Positions 33,984 to 42,650 of a stretch of 64,000 bases of DNA are shown here, one piece after another. Numbering within the stretch: the first letter of the stretch is position 1; each line of letters opens with the position of its first letter. The stretch covers positions 1 to 64,000 of the forward strand of contig NZ_AP023417.1 in assembly GCF_018326305.1 (NCBI RefSeq). Reading direction: 5' to 3'. The DNA is from Vescimonas fastidiosa. Lineage in GTDB: Bacteria; Bacillota; Clostridia; Oscillospirales; Oscillospiraceae. The notes below the pieces were generated by a model. It did no database searches and had not been told where the DNA came from. It saw only the letters and a program-made list of their open reading frames with translations. Position numbers and translations under genes: made by a program.

Positions 33984-35375
33984 ATGACCCAGCAAGAACG
34001 CAACGGTCTGAACGAAGCCGCTGAGATCAGCGCACACGCTGCCGGTGCCGTGCGCGGCGCCATCAAGACAGGAAAAATGGTAAGCGGCGCGGCAAAAGGT
34101 GCTGCTGCCGCAGGCCCTTACGGTGCGGCGGCAGCGGCACTCTGGACACATCGCAAGGCGGTTGCTGCCATCATTGCCGGGTTGCTGGTGCTTCCCGTCC
34201 TGTTCATCATGCTGCTGCCCTCCCTGATCTTCGGCGGGTTGACCAAGGCAGGGGTTGAAGGAAGTCCAGACACACCGATTCTTAACGACAACGCCGTCAT
34301 TGTGGAGAACATCAATCAGATCTCGCAGGCAATCAGCGACTTGCTGGAGGAAGGGCAGGAGGATGTTCGCGCCCGGATTGACGCGGATTTTACCGCTTCC
34401 GGCACTGACCAGAAGGAGATCATCAATCCATACGAAAGTTCCCCGACCTACAACGCCAACCGCTTCATTGCCATGTACTGTGCCGCCAAAAATCAGGACT
34501 ACACATCTATCTCCCTCAAGGATATGGAGGACGTAATCCGTAAGGCCAAGGACGCTCTCTATACCTTCGCGAGCACGGAGGAGTCTCGCACGACTACGGT
34601 AACGGAAACGAATACGGATCCCAAAACCGGTAAGGTCACAGTGACGGAAACGGAGGTCACGGAGATATGGAAGATCTATACCATTGTCTACAACGGAGAA
34701 GCCTATTTTGAGGATAAGATATTCGCTCTGTCGGATGAACAAAAGGGATTGGCGGAAAACTACGCCCAGAACCTGAGCGTATTCCTGGGCGATGGTATGA
34801 TGCAGGGCTTGCTGCCTGCCGAGTTCACCGGCCTTGTATCTCTGGGCGACATTCGTTTCTCGGATGGCGCGGCGCAGGTGGTCTACTATAATCAGTTGGA
34901 CAAGCGGTACGCGCACAAGCCCTACGGCACCGACGACATCGGCACCTACGGCTGCGGGCCTACCTGTATGGCAATGGTGGTATCTTCTCTGACCAACGAG
35001 ACGGTCGATCCCGTTGAGATGGCACGTTGGGCCTATGAAAACGGTTACTGGTGCAGTAGAAGCGGTTCCTACCATTCGCTGATCCCCGGTGCTGCCAAAG
35101 CGTGGGGGCTTCCGGTACAGGGCTGCGGGAAAACAGAAGGGCAGCGCATTGCGGATGCGCTCTCTCAAGGCAAGCTGGTGGTTGCAATCATGCTGAAAGG
35201 TCATTTCACCAGCTCAGGACACTTCATCGTGCTGCGCGGTGTGGAGAACGGAAAGATACTGGTGGCCGACCCTGCCAACTATACCCGAAGCCAACAGGCA
35301 TGGGATCTGGCTATCATCCTGAATGAAGCCAGCGGCCGTGCCGGTGCCGGTGGGCCTTTCTGGATCATAGGGTAG
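33984..35375 (+). CDS. Membrane-anchored C39-family peptidase of the transfer operon
   Basis: 463 aa. The N-terminal 60 residues are Ala-rich and are followed by one membrane helix (AAIIAGLLVLPVLFIMLLPSLIF). A helical stalk runs to about residue 300. The C-terminal C39-like papain fold has Cys in YGCGPTCMAMVV, His in SSGHFIVLRGV and Asp in ILVADPANY. In conjugation systems this place is usually held by a cell-wall hydrolase; a C39 domain suggests cleavage of a peptide or wall cross-link to let the channel pass. The substrate is unknown. Confidence 0.82.
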   Translation: MTQQERNGLNEAAEISAHAAGAVRGAIKTGKMVSGAAKGAAAAGPYGAAAAALWTHRKAVAAIIAGLLVLPVLFIMLLPSLIFGGLTKAGVEGSPDTPILNDNAVIVENINQISQAISDLLEEGQEDVRARIDADFTASGTDQKEIINPYESSPTYNANRFIAMYCAAKNQDYTSISLKDMEDVIRKAKDALYTFASTEESRTTTVTETNTDPKTGKVTVTETEVTEIWKIYTIVYNGEAYFEDKIFALSDEQKGLAENYAQNLSVFLGDGMMQGLLPAEFTGLVSLGDIRFSDGAAQVVYYNQLDKRYAHKPYGTDDIGTYGCGPTCMAMVVSSLTNETVDPVEMARWAYENGYWCSRSGSYHSLIPGAAKAWGLPVQGCGKTEGQRIADALSQGKLVVAIMLKGHFTSSGHFIVLRGVENGKILVADPANYTRSQQAWDLAIILNEASGRAGAGGPFWIIG

Positions 35376-35390
35376 GAAGGAGAACTAAAT

Positions 35391-38219
35391 GTGAGTAAAC
35401 CAAATGAATATGAAACCTATATCATCCCGCCCAATTTTATTGAGGGCGGGACTTTTTTCGGCGGACTGCTGAAGCTCCGCAATACAGCCGAGGCACTGGT
35501 TATCGTGTTGGCTATCGGCATACCAGTGTTTTCGGTGTCCGCACTGACACTGACTGCCAAGATCATCATTCTGTGCCTGACCGCACTGCCTCTTGGCATC
35601 GTCGCACTGGTTGGCATCAACGGCGAAAGCCTCTCGTCATTTATCTTTCTTGTTCTGAAATATCTCTGCAACCGCCGTGTTATTACACGCAATGAAGAGG
35701 AACAGGACAAGCGGGAAAAACGCAGGAAGCGAAAAGCTAAGAGCGGTGACGACGCGCCCAAGTACATCAATCCAGTGGCGGAATACCTGCCTGTGGAGAA
35801 GATCGAAAACGGCATCATCTACACACGGGATCACCGTTACCTGAAGATTGTCGAAGTTATACCTATCAACTTCCTGCTGCGCAGTGCCAGAGAGCAGCGA
35901 AACATCATCTATTCGTTTATTTCGTTTCTGAAGATCAGCCCGGTCAAAATGCAGATCAAGGTCATTGCCAAGCGTGCCGACCTGAACCGGCACAGAGAGA
36001 TCGTGCAGCGGGAGATGGCGCGAGAAACCGATGAAAACTGTCGCCTGCTGCAGCGGGACTACCTGACGCTCATTGACCGGATCGGTGCACGGGAAGCCAC
36101 CTCGCGCCGGTTCTTCATGGTATTTGAATATGAGGCATGGGCAGGCCGGAAACGGGATAACGAGGAAGCGGAGGCCATCGCCTCCCTGCAAACGGCAGCC
36201 CGCACCGCAGTCAATTATCTCAAGCAATGCGGCAATGAGGTGTTGATCCCGGAAAACGACGATGAGTTTATGATCGATACCCTCTACCATTTGCTGTGCC
36301 GCAACACCACTACATCGCTGCCGGATCGAGTTCGCCGGATCGTTGCCCAGTATCAGGAGAAAGGACTGGAATCTGAGATCGACGCCATTCCCTGTACAGA
36401 GTTTTTCGCCCCTGACAGCATCGACTTCACCAACGGGCGGCATATCTGTATTGACGGACTCTACTATGCCTATCTGCTGGTGCCCTCCACTGGCTATAAG
36501 GCGCAGGTGCCGGCCGGCTGGCTGTCCCTTATCGTTAACGCCGGGGATGGCATTGATCTGGATATGTTCATCAGCCGCCAGCCGAAAGCCCGCATGGTGC
36601 AGCGGCTGGGACAGCAGCTTCGTATCAATCGCAGTAAGATCAAGGACGCCAGCGATACAAACACAGACTTTGATGATCTGGATGGGGCCATTCGCAGCGG
36701 CTACTTCCTGAAGGAAGGGCTGGGCAACAACGAGGACTTTTATTACCTGAATCTGCTGATCGCAGTGACAGCTCCCACAGTGGATGAACTGGAATGGAAG
36801 GTCAATGAACTGAAAAAGCTGCTCGTGTCCCGTGATATGGACGTGTGCAGCTGCGCCTTTCATGAGGAGCAGGCGTTTCTATCGTCGCTGCCGCTGGTCA
36901 GCATGGAAAAGCACCTCTTTGAACGCTCCAAGCGCAATGCGCTGACCACCGGCGTGGCAAGCTGCTACCCCTTTACGTCCTACGAGCTGAGCGACGAAAA
37001 CGGCATCCTGTTCGGCCTGAACAAGTACAACAACTCTCCGGTCATCATCGACATCTTTGATTCCAAGGTTTATAAAAACGCCAATATTGCCGTATGCGGC
37101 ACCAGCGGCGCAGGAAAGACCTTCCTGATCCTGCTGATGGCACTCCGTATGCGGCGTAAGGGCATACAGGTTTTCATGCTGGCACCCTTGAAAGGTCATG
37201 AGTTCCACCGTGCCTGCGTCAATACAGGCGGCGAGTTTATCAGTATCTCCCCCGCCTCCAAAAGTTGCATCAACGTGCTGGAGATACGCAAGATAGACAA
37301 GTCCGTGGAGGAAACGCTGGATGGCCCCGGTATCGAACGCTCTGAGCTGGCAGCAAAAATTCAGCGGCTTCATATCTTCTTTGCCCTGCTGATCCCCGAT
37401 ATGTCCTATGAGGAAAAACAGCTTTTGGACGATGCCCTGATTCGTACCTACGCACGGAAAGGTATCACCCATGATAACACTTCTCTCAGTGATCCGAATA
37501 ACCCCAACGTTTACCGCCAGATGCCTGTGCTGGGCGACCTCTACGACGTTCTGCGGGAGGAGAGCGATACCAAACGCCTTTCCAACATCATCAACCGCTT
37601 TGTACACGGCTCGGCCAGCACCTTCAACCAGCAGACCAATGTGAATCTGGATAACAAGTTCACGGTGCTGGACATCTCGGAACTCAGCGGCGATCTGCTG
37701 CCTATCGGCATGTTCGTAGCGCTGGATTTCGTGTGGGATAAAGCCAAAGCCAACCGCACGGAGGAAAAGGCCATCTTCATCGACGAATGCTGGCAGCTCA
37801 TTGGCGGCGGCTCCGGCACCTTCGGCGTCGGCAACCGTCTTGCGGCCGAGATGGTGCTGGAGATCTTCAAGACCATCCGCGCCTATTCCGGCAGCGGCAT
37901 TTGCGCGACGCAGGATCTGAACGACTTCTTCTCCCTGGACAACGGCAAGTACGGCAAGGGGATTATCAACAACTGCCGCACGAAAGTCATCTTGAATCTG
38001 GAGGACGAGGAAGCCCAGCGCGTTCAGCAGGTATTGCATCTCTCCGAAGCGGAGGTCATGGAGATCACCCACTTTGAGCGGGGCAATGGCCTGATCAGCA
38101 GCAATAACAACAATATCACAGTGGAAATCAAAGCCAGCCCACTGGAACGCGACCTTATTACCACAGACCGCCGCGAGTTGCTTGACCTGCTGCGCCGCAT
38201 GAATCGACCGGAAGCCTAA
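35391..38219 (+). CDS. VirB4-type conjugation ATPase with N-terminal PrgI/VirB3-like segment
   Basis: 942 aa from GTG 35391 (AAGGAG upstream). Residues 1-100 hold a PrgI/VirB3-like membrane part with two helices (ALVIVLAIGIPVFSVSALTL; IIILCLTALPLGIVALVGI), fused to the VirB4 body. Walker A is GTSGAGKT (about 570-577), Walker B is AIFIDECWQL (about 792-801) and a late arginine region is FKTIRAYSGSGICATQDL. It energises substrate export and pilus assembly at the inner membrane. A terminator-like hairpin lies within codons 12-23. Confidence 0.95.
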   Translation: MSKPNEYETYIIPPNFIEGGTFFGGLLKLRNTAEALVIVLAIGIPVFSVSALTLTAKIIILCLTALPLGIVALVGINGESLSSFIFLVLKYLCNRRVITRNEEEQDKREKRRKRKAKSGDDAPKYINPVAEYLPVEKIENGIIYTRDHRYLKIVEVIPINFLLRSAREQRNIIYSFISFLKISPVKMQIKVIAKRADLNRHREIVQREMARETDENCRLLQRDYLTLIDRIGAREATSRRFFMVFEYEAWAGRKRDNEEAEAIASLQTAARTAVNYLKQCGNEVLIPENDDEFMIDTLYHLLCRNTTTSLPDRVRRIVAQYQEKGLESEIDAIPCTEFFAPDSIDFTNGRHICIDGLYYAYLLVPSTGYKAQVPAGWLSLIVNAGDGIDLDMFISRQPKARMVQRLGQQLRINRSKIKDASDTNTDFDDLDGAIRSGYFLKEGLGNNEDFYYLNLLIAVTAPTVDELEWKVNELKKLLVSRDMDVCSCAFHEEQAFLSSLPLVSMEKHLFERSKRNALTTGVASCYPFTSYELSDENGILFGLNKYNNSPVIIDIFDSKVYKNANIAVCGTSGAGKTFLILLMALRMRRKGIQVFMLAPLKGHEFHRACVNTGGEFISISPASKSCINVLEIRKIDKSVEETLDGPGIERSELAAKIQRLHIFFALLIPDMSYEEKQLLDDALIRTYARKGITHDNTSLSDPNNPNVYRQMPVLGDLYDVLREESDTKRLSNIINRFVHGSASTFNQQTNVNLDNKFTVLDISELSGDLLPIGMFVALDFVWDKAKANRTEEKAIFIDECWQLIGGGSGTFGVGNRLAAEMVLEIFKTIRAYSGSGICATQDLNDFFSLDNGKYGKGIINNCRTKVILNLEDEEAQRVQQVLHLSEAEVMEITHFERGNGLISSNNNNITVEIKASPLERDLITTDRRELLDLLRRMNRPEA
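35426..35458 (+). terminator. Terminator-like hairpin inside the first codons of virB4
   Basis: CCCGCCC (35426-35432) pairs with GGGCGGG (35444-35450), followed by ACTTTTTTCG. It is 35 bp into the reading frame, the same position-type as at 27926. Confidence 0.7.
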
Positions 38220-38291
38220 TACGGCGTTTATACGGAGATAACACGCATTACAAAATCAATACGCATATAATACGGAGTTAATACGCATTAC
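38219..38291 (+). repeat. Iteron-like short repeats between virB4 and the next gene
   Basis: The 73-bp gap consists of repeated ATACGSMKTTA/ATACGCATTA-type words: AATACGGCGTTT, ATACGGAGATA, ACGCATTAC, AATACGCATAT, AATACGGAGTT and AATACGCATTA. Five or six copies of AYACGS occur every 11-16 bp. Confidence 0.6.
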
Positions 38292-38307
38292 GGAGGTGGT
38301 GCCGCCT

Positions 38308-38877
38308 ATGAGAAACAGAGAGCAGATCTATGGACAGGAGGCCGCAGGGCTGCTGCGGAACATAACCGTCTATCACTGCATACGCCGTGACCAGCTTCTA
38401 CGCCTGTATCCGGGCAAGGAGGGCGTGATTGAAAACCTGCTGCGCTATCTGGTCAAGCAGCAGCGGATATTTTATAACACTGACCGGGATTGCTACGGAG
38501 ATGTCCCTGACTGCCGCGAGGACAGAGAACTGACAGCGGCACTATGGGTGCTGCTGGACTTTATCGAAAAGGTGGAGTATCACAGCCCCGACAATATGCC
38601 GGCAAAGCTGGTATTCTTCGCTGATGGAGAGGTATATGAGGTCGTCTATGTAGGCCCGGGTAAGGAAGCGTTGCTGCAGCACGCACTGGTCGCGGAAGAT
38701 GATTCCGGGCGACGGCTCGTTATCATTGAGGAAGAAGACCAAATGCAGCACCTGCACATCCCTCATATCGCCGCCTACTGCATGGTGGATGACCAGGGCT
38801 GCGTACAGTACTTCAGGAAGGAGGAACCTTGTGGACAGAGCCACCCTCTCGCAGCGGATAGAGAGCATTTTGAATGA
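38308..38877 (+). CDS. Hypothetical transfer-operon protein (DUF5697-like)
   Basis: 189 aa from ATG 38308 with CGGAGG 11 nt upstream (GTG 38296 is inside the ribosome site). The N-terminus looks like a winged helix (GLLRNITVYHCIRRDQLLRLYPGKEGVIENLLRYLVKQQRIF) followed by an alpha/beta region (AKLVFFADGEVYEVVYVGPG). Similar proteins sit between virB4 and virD4 in clostridial ICEs. The function is unknown; DNA or relaxosome binding is possible. Confidence 0.65.
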   Translation: MRNREQIYGQEAAGLLRNITVYHCIRRDQLLRLYPGKEGVIENLLRYLVKQQRIFYNTDRDCYGDVPDCREDRELTAALWVLLDFIEKVEYHSPDNMPAKLVFFADGEVYEVVYVGPGKEALLQHALVAEDDSGRRLVIIEEEDQMQHLHIPHIAAYCMVDDQGCVQYFRKEEPCGQSHPLAADREHFE

Positions 38878-39493
38878 GATCACCCGCCTGTCCAACACGC
38901 TCTACGCTATGGACAACACGAATATCCAGCGGCATTCAGATAGCTATGAAATACTGTCCACAGAGGCCGCACTGCGGGGTGAGGTCATTGCCTGCCGGCT
39001 GCGGCACCTGATCTATGAGACGACCACCATCCGAAAAGCCGAGTATCTGACATCAGCTGGTGTCATGCAGGGCATCTCTGTTATAGAGAAAGATGGCATA
39101 CTGGAAATCACGCTCCCCTGCCTACTGCCTAAGAAGAGCAAGAAGCATAGCTGCGAGTATCTGACAGACCCCATCTACTACACGCTTAGTAAGTATGCGC
39201 AGACACACACGCTGCCCAAGTTCCGGCACTGTGTTGTCTGCTTTTCTCATATCTACAGCCGCGAGCTGTCCCCCAACCGGGTGCGTGACTATGACAATCT
39301 GGAGCTCAAGCAGCTTTTGGATGCGATTGCCACCTTCGTTATGGAGGATGATACGGGTCTGCTGTGCGATGCCTATAACACGACGGATATCGGCGACAGT
39401 GACTGTACCCGCGTGTCGGTGATGGATAAGGAGCGTTTTCAGGGCTGGCTTTCGGACCGCGAGAATCGGCTCAGATCTATATCCGATTTATAG
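38831..39493 (+). CDS. Hypothetical transfer-operon protein
   Basis: 220 aa. The start is GTG 38831, preceded by GGAAGGAGGAACC; longer readings overlap the previous gene further and have no ribosome site. It overlaps that gene by 47 nt. The N-terminus is helical (RIESILNEITRLSNTLYAMD), then alpha/beta (KDGILEITLPCLLPKKSKKHSCEYL; HCVVCFSHIYSRELSPNRVRDYDNLE). No known family is recognised. Confidence 0.65.
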   Translation: MDRATLSQRIESILNEITRLSNTLYAMDNTNIQRHSDSYEILSTEAALRGEVIACRLRHLIYETTTIRKAEYLTSAGVMQGISVIEKDGILEITLPCLLPKKSKKHSCEYLTDPIYYTLSKYAQTHTLPKFRHCVVCFSHIYSRELSPNRVRDYDNLELKQLLDAIATFVMEDDTGLLCDAYNTTDIGDSDCTRVSVMDKERFQGWLSDRENRLRSISDL

Positions 39494-39565
39494 TGTTTCG
39501 ACCGTATCAAAAACAGTACACATGACAATGGTACGGCAAAGCCTGTGTTTCTGGGCATTTTCACA

Positions 39566-39597
39566 TGACCGGTGCGGGCGAAAAATACCGTGGTCAT
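39566..39597. repeat. Hairpin in the intergenic gap
   Basis: TGACCGGT and ACCGTGGTCA pair imperfectly around GCGGGCGAAAAAT, upstream of the ribosome site of the next gene. Confidence 0.4.
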
Positions 39598-39636
39598 GGC
39601 AGTCTGGGTACTGCACACCAGAAGGAGGTGGTCAGT

Positions 39637-40755
39637 ATGAGTACCCTACCACAGAAAGCTCCTGGTAGCCTATCACAAGCCTATCAGCTATTGGTGCTGG
39701 TCGCCCTTTCCGGTGAGCTGCCGGCCAGCCAACTGAGCAGACTCGCCGGTGGCAGCAGCTACAAAGAGAACGTGGTCAAGTCGCTGAAGCGTCAGCGGCT
39801 TTTGCTGTCCTACTACAAGAACGGACTGCGTGGATACCGGCTCACCGCCGCGGCGAAAAAGCTGCTGCTGGAACACAACCCGGAGAGGTTTTCTTTCTAC
39901 CTGTCCGGAGCCTGCACCACCAACCACATCAGGAGTGAACCGGAGCAGAGGCTTCGACTCCACCGTGTCTCGCAGACATTGATCACCATGCGTAACGCCA
40001 ACGCTAATATCTTCCGCGATGAAAAGCTAGGCGTATTCCGTCCCGGTGAAACAGCGATTGGTAGCATCTGCACACCTGCCTTCTACACCTCCCGTGAGAT
40101 CAAGGAGATGGGGAGAACCTTTGTTAAAATCCGTGGTGCCCGGTCCGTGGGCGTTTTACTGACACCGCAGCATATCCACGTGGTTTACAACATGGGCAAC
40201 GCGCTGATGAAATGGAGCTATAAAGCTGAGATGCGGACAAAGGCACTCATGCAGACGGTGCTGTGCCGTGAACGAATGCCGCACCAGTATCACCCGGATG
40301 CGGTGCGGGGTCTCCTGCTGGGTGATAGCATGGAACTGGCCTATGAGCTGCTGACTGATCAGGGTGGCAAAAACCATTTCGTTCTGGATGGCAGCTATGA
40401 GCAGTTCTGCTTCTTGACTAACGACCATCATGGAGAGGTGCTGCTGCGCCTCCTCTGTGATAAAGAACTAGACAATGACCTGCGCGAGCTGCTGCTCCTC
40501 GATCTGGAGCCCCGGCAGCTGAGTGAAACAGTGGAGAATGACGCCATGACGCCGGATGGTGCGCCGGTGCTGTTCGCCTATGACTGTGACCTGCCGCGGA
40601 TCAGGCGGTTCGATACGGCACTGCGGCTTCAGGACCGCTATGGCATCCTGATCTGCTTCGACCATCAGGCCGAAGTGCTGCGCCGCTACTGCGGTAACAG
40701 GGCCGTTGTGCAGGCCATTGACTTTGATGCGTTTGAAAGGAGGTTTTTGCCGTAG
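39637..40755 (+). CDS. Winged-helix protein, replication-relaxation-like
   Basis: 372 aa from ATG 39637 (GAAGGAGG upstream). Residues 15-75 form a winged helix (AYQLLVLVALSGELPASQLSRLAGGSS; NVVKSLKRQRLLLSYYKNGLRGYRLT). The remainder is alpha/beta with a nuclease-like spacing of acidic residues but no certain catalytic motif. Its position just before virD4 fits the replication-relaxation protein family of Gram-positive ICEs. It probably handles DNA at the coupling stage. Confidence 0.6.
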   Translation: MSTLPQKAPGSLSQAYQLLVLVALSGELPASQLSRLAGGSSYKENVVKSLKRQRLLLSYYKNGLRGYRLTAAAKKLLLEHNPERFSFYLSGACTTNHIRSEPEQRLRLHRVSQTLITMRNANANIFRDEKLGVFRPGETAIGSICTPAFYTSREIKEMGRTFVKIRGARSVGVLLTPQHIHVVYNMGNALMKWSYKAEMRTKALMQTVLCRERMPHQYHPDAVRGLLLGDSMELAYELLTDQGGKNHFVLDGSYEQFCFLTNDHHGEVLLRLLCDKELDNDLRELLLLDLEPRQLSETVENDAMTPDGAPVLFAYDCDLPRIRRFDTALRLQDRYGILICFDHQAEVLRRYCGNRAVVQAIDFDAFERRFLP

Positions 40756-40802
40756 AGAAAAAGAAACTGCGAAGTCTGCTGTTCTCGCTCCCGCTTTTTC
40801 TG

Positions 40803-42632
40803 GTGGGGCTGCTGTTTGGCGGCGGCTATCTATCGCAATTCGTCCGGAACTATCAGCAGTGGAAGGACGCGGGCGGAACGCCAGGCGACGGAAGCTCCCC
40901 GGCCGCGCCGGTGCTGTCCTTCTCCGCCTGCTGCGAAGCACTGTTCAGTAAGAGCGGGCTCATCGGCGTAGGGCTTTGCCTGTTGCTGCTGGGCCTGCTG
41001 ATCGTCATGGTGATGCGCATGGGCTATTCCGATGTTGGGGAGTATGACGCGGAGCGCAACCTGACCTACTCCAACAAAGGCACCTACGGAACGGCTGGTT
41101 TCATGGAGAAAGCGGAGATGAAGGGCGTCCTTGATCTGGTGTCCGATATCCGCAAACACAGCGGCGTCATACTGGGCAAGCTGGACAATCAGGTGGTGTG
41201 TATTCCCGAGAACTCCCGGCTTAACGGCAATATCGCCGTGTTCGGCGCCAGCGGCTCCATGAAAACGCGAGCCTACTGCATCAATCGCATTTTGCAAAGC
41301 GCGTCCGAGACCCACAACGGCCACAAGGAGTCCTTGATCATCACCGACCCGAAATCGGAGCTTTACGAAAAGACCAGCGAATATCTGCGCAGCAAGGGCT
41401 ACGTGGTAAAGGTGTTCAACCTGATCCAGCCGGAGAACTCTGATTCATGGAACTGCCTGGCGGAGATTGAGGGTGATGAGCTGATGGCGCAGATCTTCTG
41501 CGACATTATCATCAGGAATACCGGCAGCGAAAAGGGCGACCATTTCTGGAACGCCGCGGAGATGAACCTCCTGAAAGCGCTGGTACTGTATGTGGCGCTG
41601 GGTTATCCACCGGAGAGCCGGAACATCGGTGAGGTCTATAAGCTGCTGGTGCTGAACGCGGAGAATGAGCTGGACAACCGTTTTTCCATGCTGCCTGCCA
41701 GCCATCCTGCCAGAGCACCCTATGCGCTATTCAGCCAATCCTCAGATACGGTGCGCAGCGGCGTTATCATTGGGCTGGGCAGCCGCTTGCAGGTGTTTCA
41801 GAATCGGCCCATCTGCCAGATCACCAGCCATGATGAAATTGACATGGAGCTGCCGGGCAAGCAGCCCTGTGCCTATTTCTGCATCACATCCGATCAGGAC
41901 AGTACCTTTGATTTTCTCACGTCCCTGTTTCTGTCCTTCGCGTTTATCAAGCTGATCCGTTACGCGGATAAAAACTGTGCCGACCGCAGGCTGCCAGTCC
42001 CCGTTCATGTGCTGGGCGAAGAGTTGACAGCCTGCGGCGTTATTCCAGACTTGAGCCGGAAGATCAGTGTGATCCGCTCGCGGGGCGTCAGCATGAGCTG
42101 CGTGTTTCAGAATCTGGCGGGCTTGCAGAACCGGTATCCCTACAACCAATGGCAGGAGATATTGGGCTGCTGCGACTATCAGCTTGCACTGGGCTGCACC
42201 GATGAGCTGACTGCCAAATTCCTCAGTGACCGCACCGGGGAGGTCAGCGTCCATGTCTCCAGCAAGGCCAAGCAGTTGGGTACATGGCGTATCAGCAACT
42301 ACACGCCGGAGTTCCGCGAAACCAGCGGCGTGGGCAAGCGCAAGCTACTGACTATGGATGAGGTGCTGCGCCTGCCGGTAAACCGCGCGCTGGTCATCGC
42401 ACGCGGCAACAAGGTGCTGCAGGTAGATAAGTACGACTATACCAATCACTACGAGGCAAAGAAACTGCGGGACTGCAAGGCCTCCGCCCATATCCCGGAA
42501 TGGCGTAAAAGCCCTGTGTTTTCGCCCGCACCGAAACAAACAGAGCAGCCTATTAAGTCAAAGAAGGTGCCGAACAGGCGCAGTGAGTTTGTAAAAACCG
42601 ATAAGGATTCCATCATGTCAACCAAAATGTGA
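40803..42632 (+). CDS. VirD4/TraG-type coupling protein
   Basis: 609 aa from GTG 40803. Two N-terminal membrane helices (the first VGLLFGGGYLSQF region, the second GLIGVGLCLLLLGLLIVMV) anchor a hexameric ATPase with Walker A GASGSMKT (about 148-155). The Walker B region is not sharply conserved by eye; other VirD4 blocks are SLIITDPKSELYEKTSEYLRSKGYVVKVFNL and VIRSRGVSMSCVFQNLAGLQ. It couples the relaxosome to the channel. The reading frame is open 17 codons further upstream, to a GTA at 40752 that sits 8 nt after AAAGGAGG and encodes VEKKKLRSLLFSLPLFL, so the true start is probably upstream but lacks a standard codon. Confidence 0.93.
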   Translation: MGLLFGGGYLSQFVRNYQQWKDAGGTPGDGSSPAAPVLSFSACCEALFSKSGLIGVGLCLLLLGLLIVMVMRMGYSDVGEYDAERNLTYSNKGTYGTAGFMEKAEMKGVLDLVSDIRKHSGVILGKLDNQVVCIPENSRLNGNIAVFGASGSMKTRAYCINRILQSASETHNGHKESLIITDPKSELYEKTSEYLRSKGYVVKVFNLIQPENSDSWNCLAEIEGDELMAQIFCDIIIRNTGSEKGDHFWNAAEMNLLKALVLYVALGYPPESRNIGEVYKLLVLNAENELDNRFSMLPASHPARAPYALFSQSSDTVRSGVIIGLGSRLQVFQNRPICQITSHDEIDMELPGKQPCAYFCITSDQDSTFDFLTSLFLSFAFIKLIRYADKNCADRRLPVPVHVLGEELTACGVIPDLSRKISVIRSRGVSMSCVFQNLAGLQNRYPYNQWQEILGCCDYQLALGCTDELTAKFLSDRTGEVSVHVSSKAKQLGTWRISNYTPEFRETSGVGKRKLLTMDEVLRLPVNRALVIARGNKVLQVDKYDYTNHYEAKKLRDCKASAHIPEWRKSPVFSPAPKQTEQPIKSKKVPNRRSEFVKTDKDSIMSTKM

Positions 42633-42650
42633 GCTAAGGAGGAAAGTAAT

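Noticed and set aside
35637..38072. Long minus-strand open frames across virB4
   Set aside because: They mirror codon bias of the VirB4 ATPase, which has Walker motifs and a full-length match on the plus strand. No ribosome site or domain supports them.
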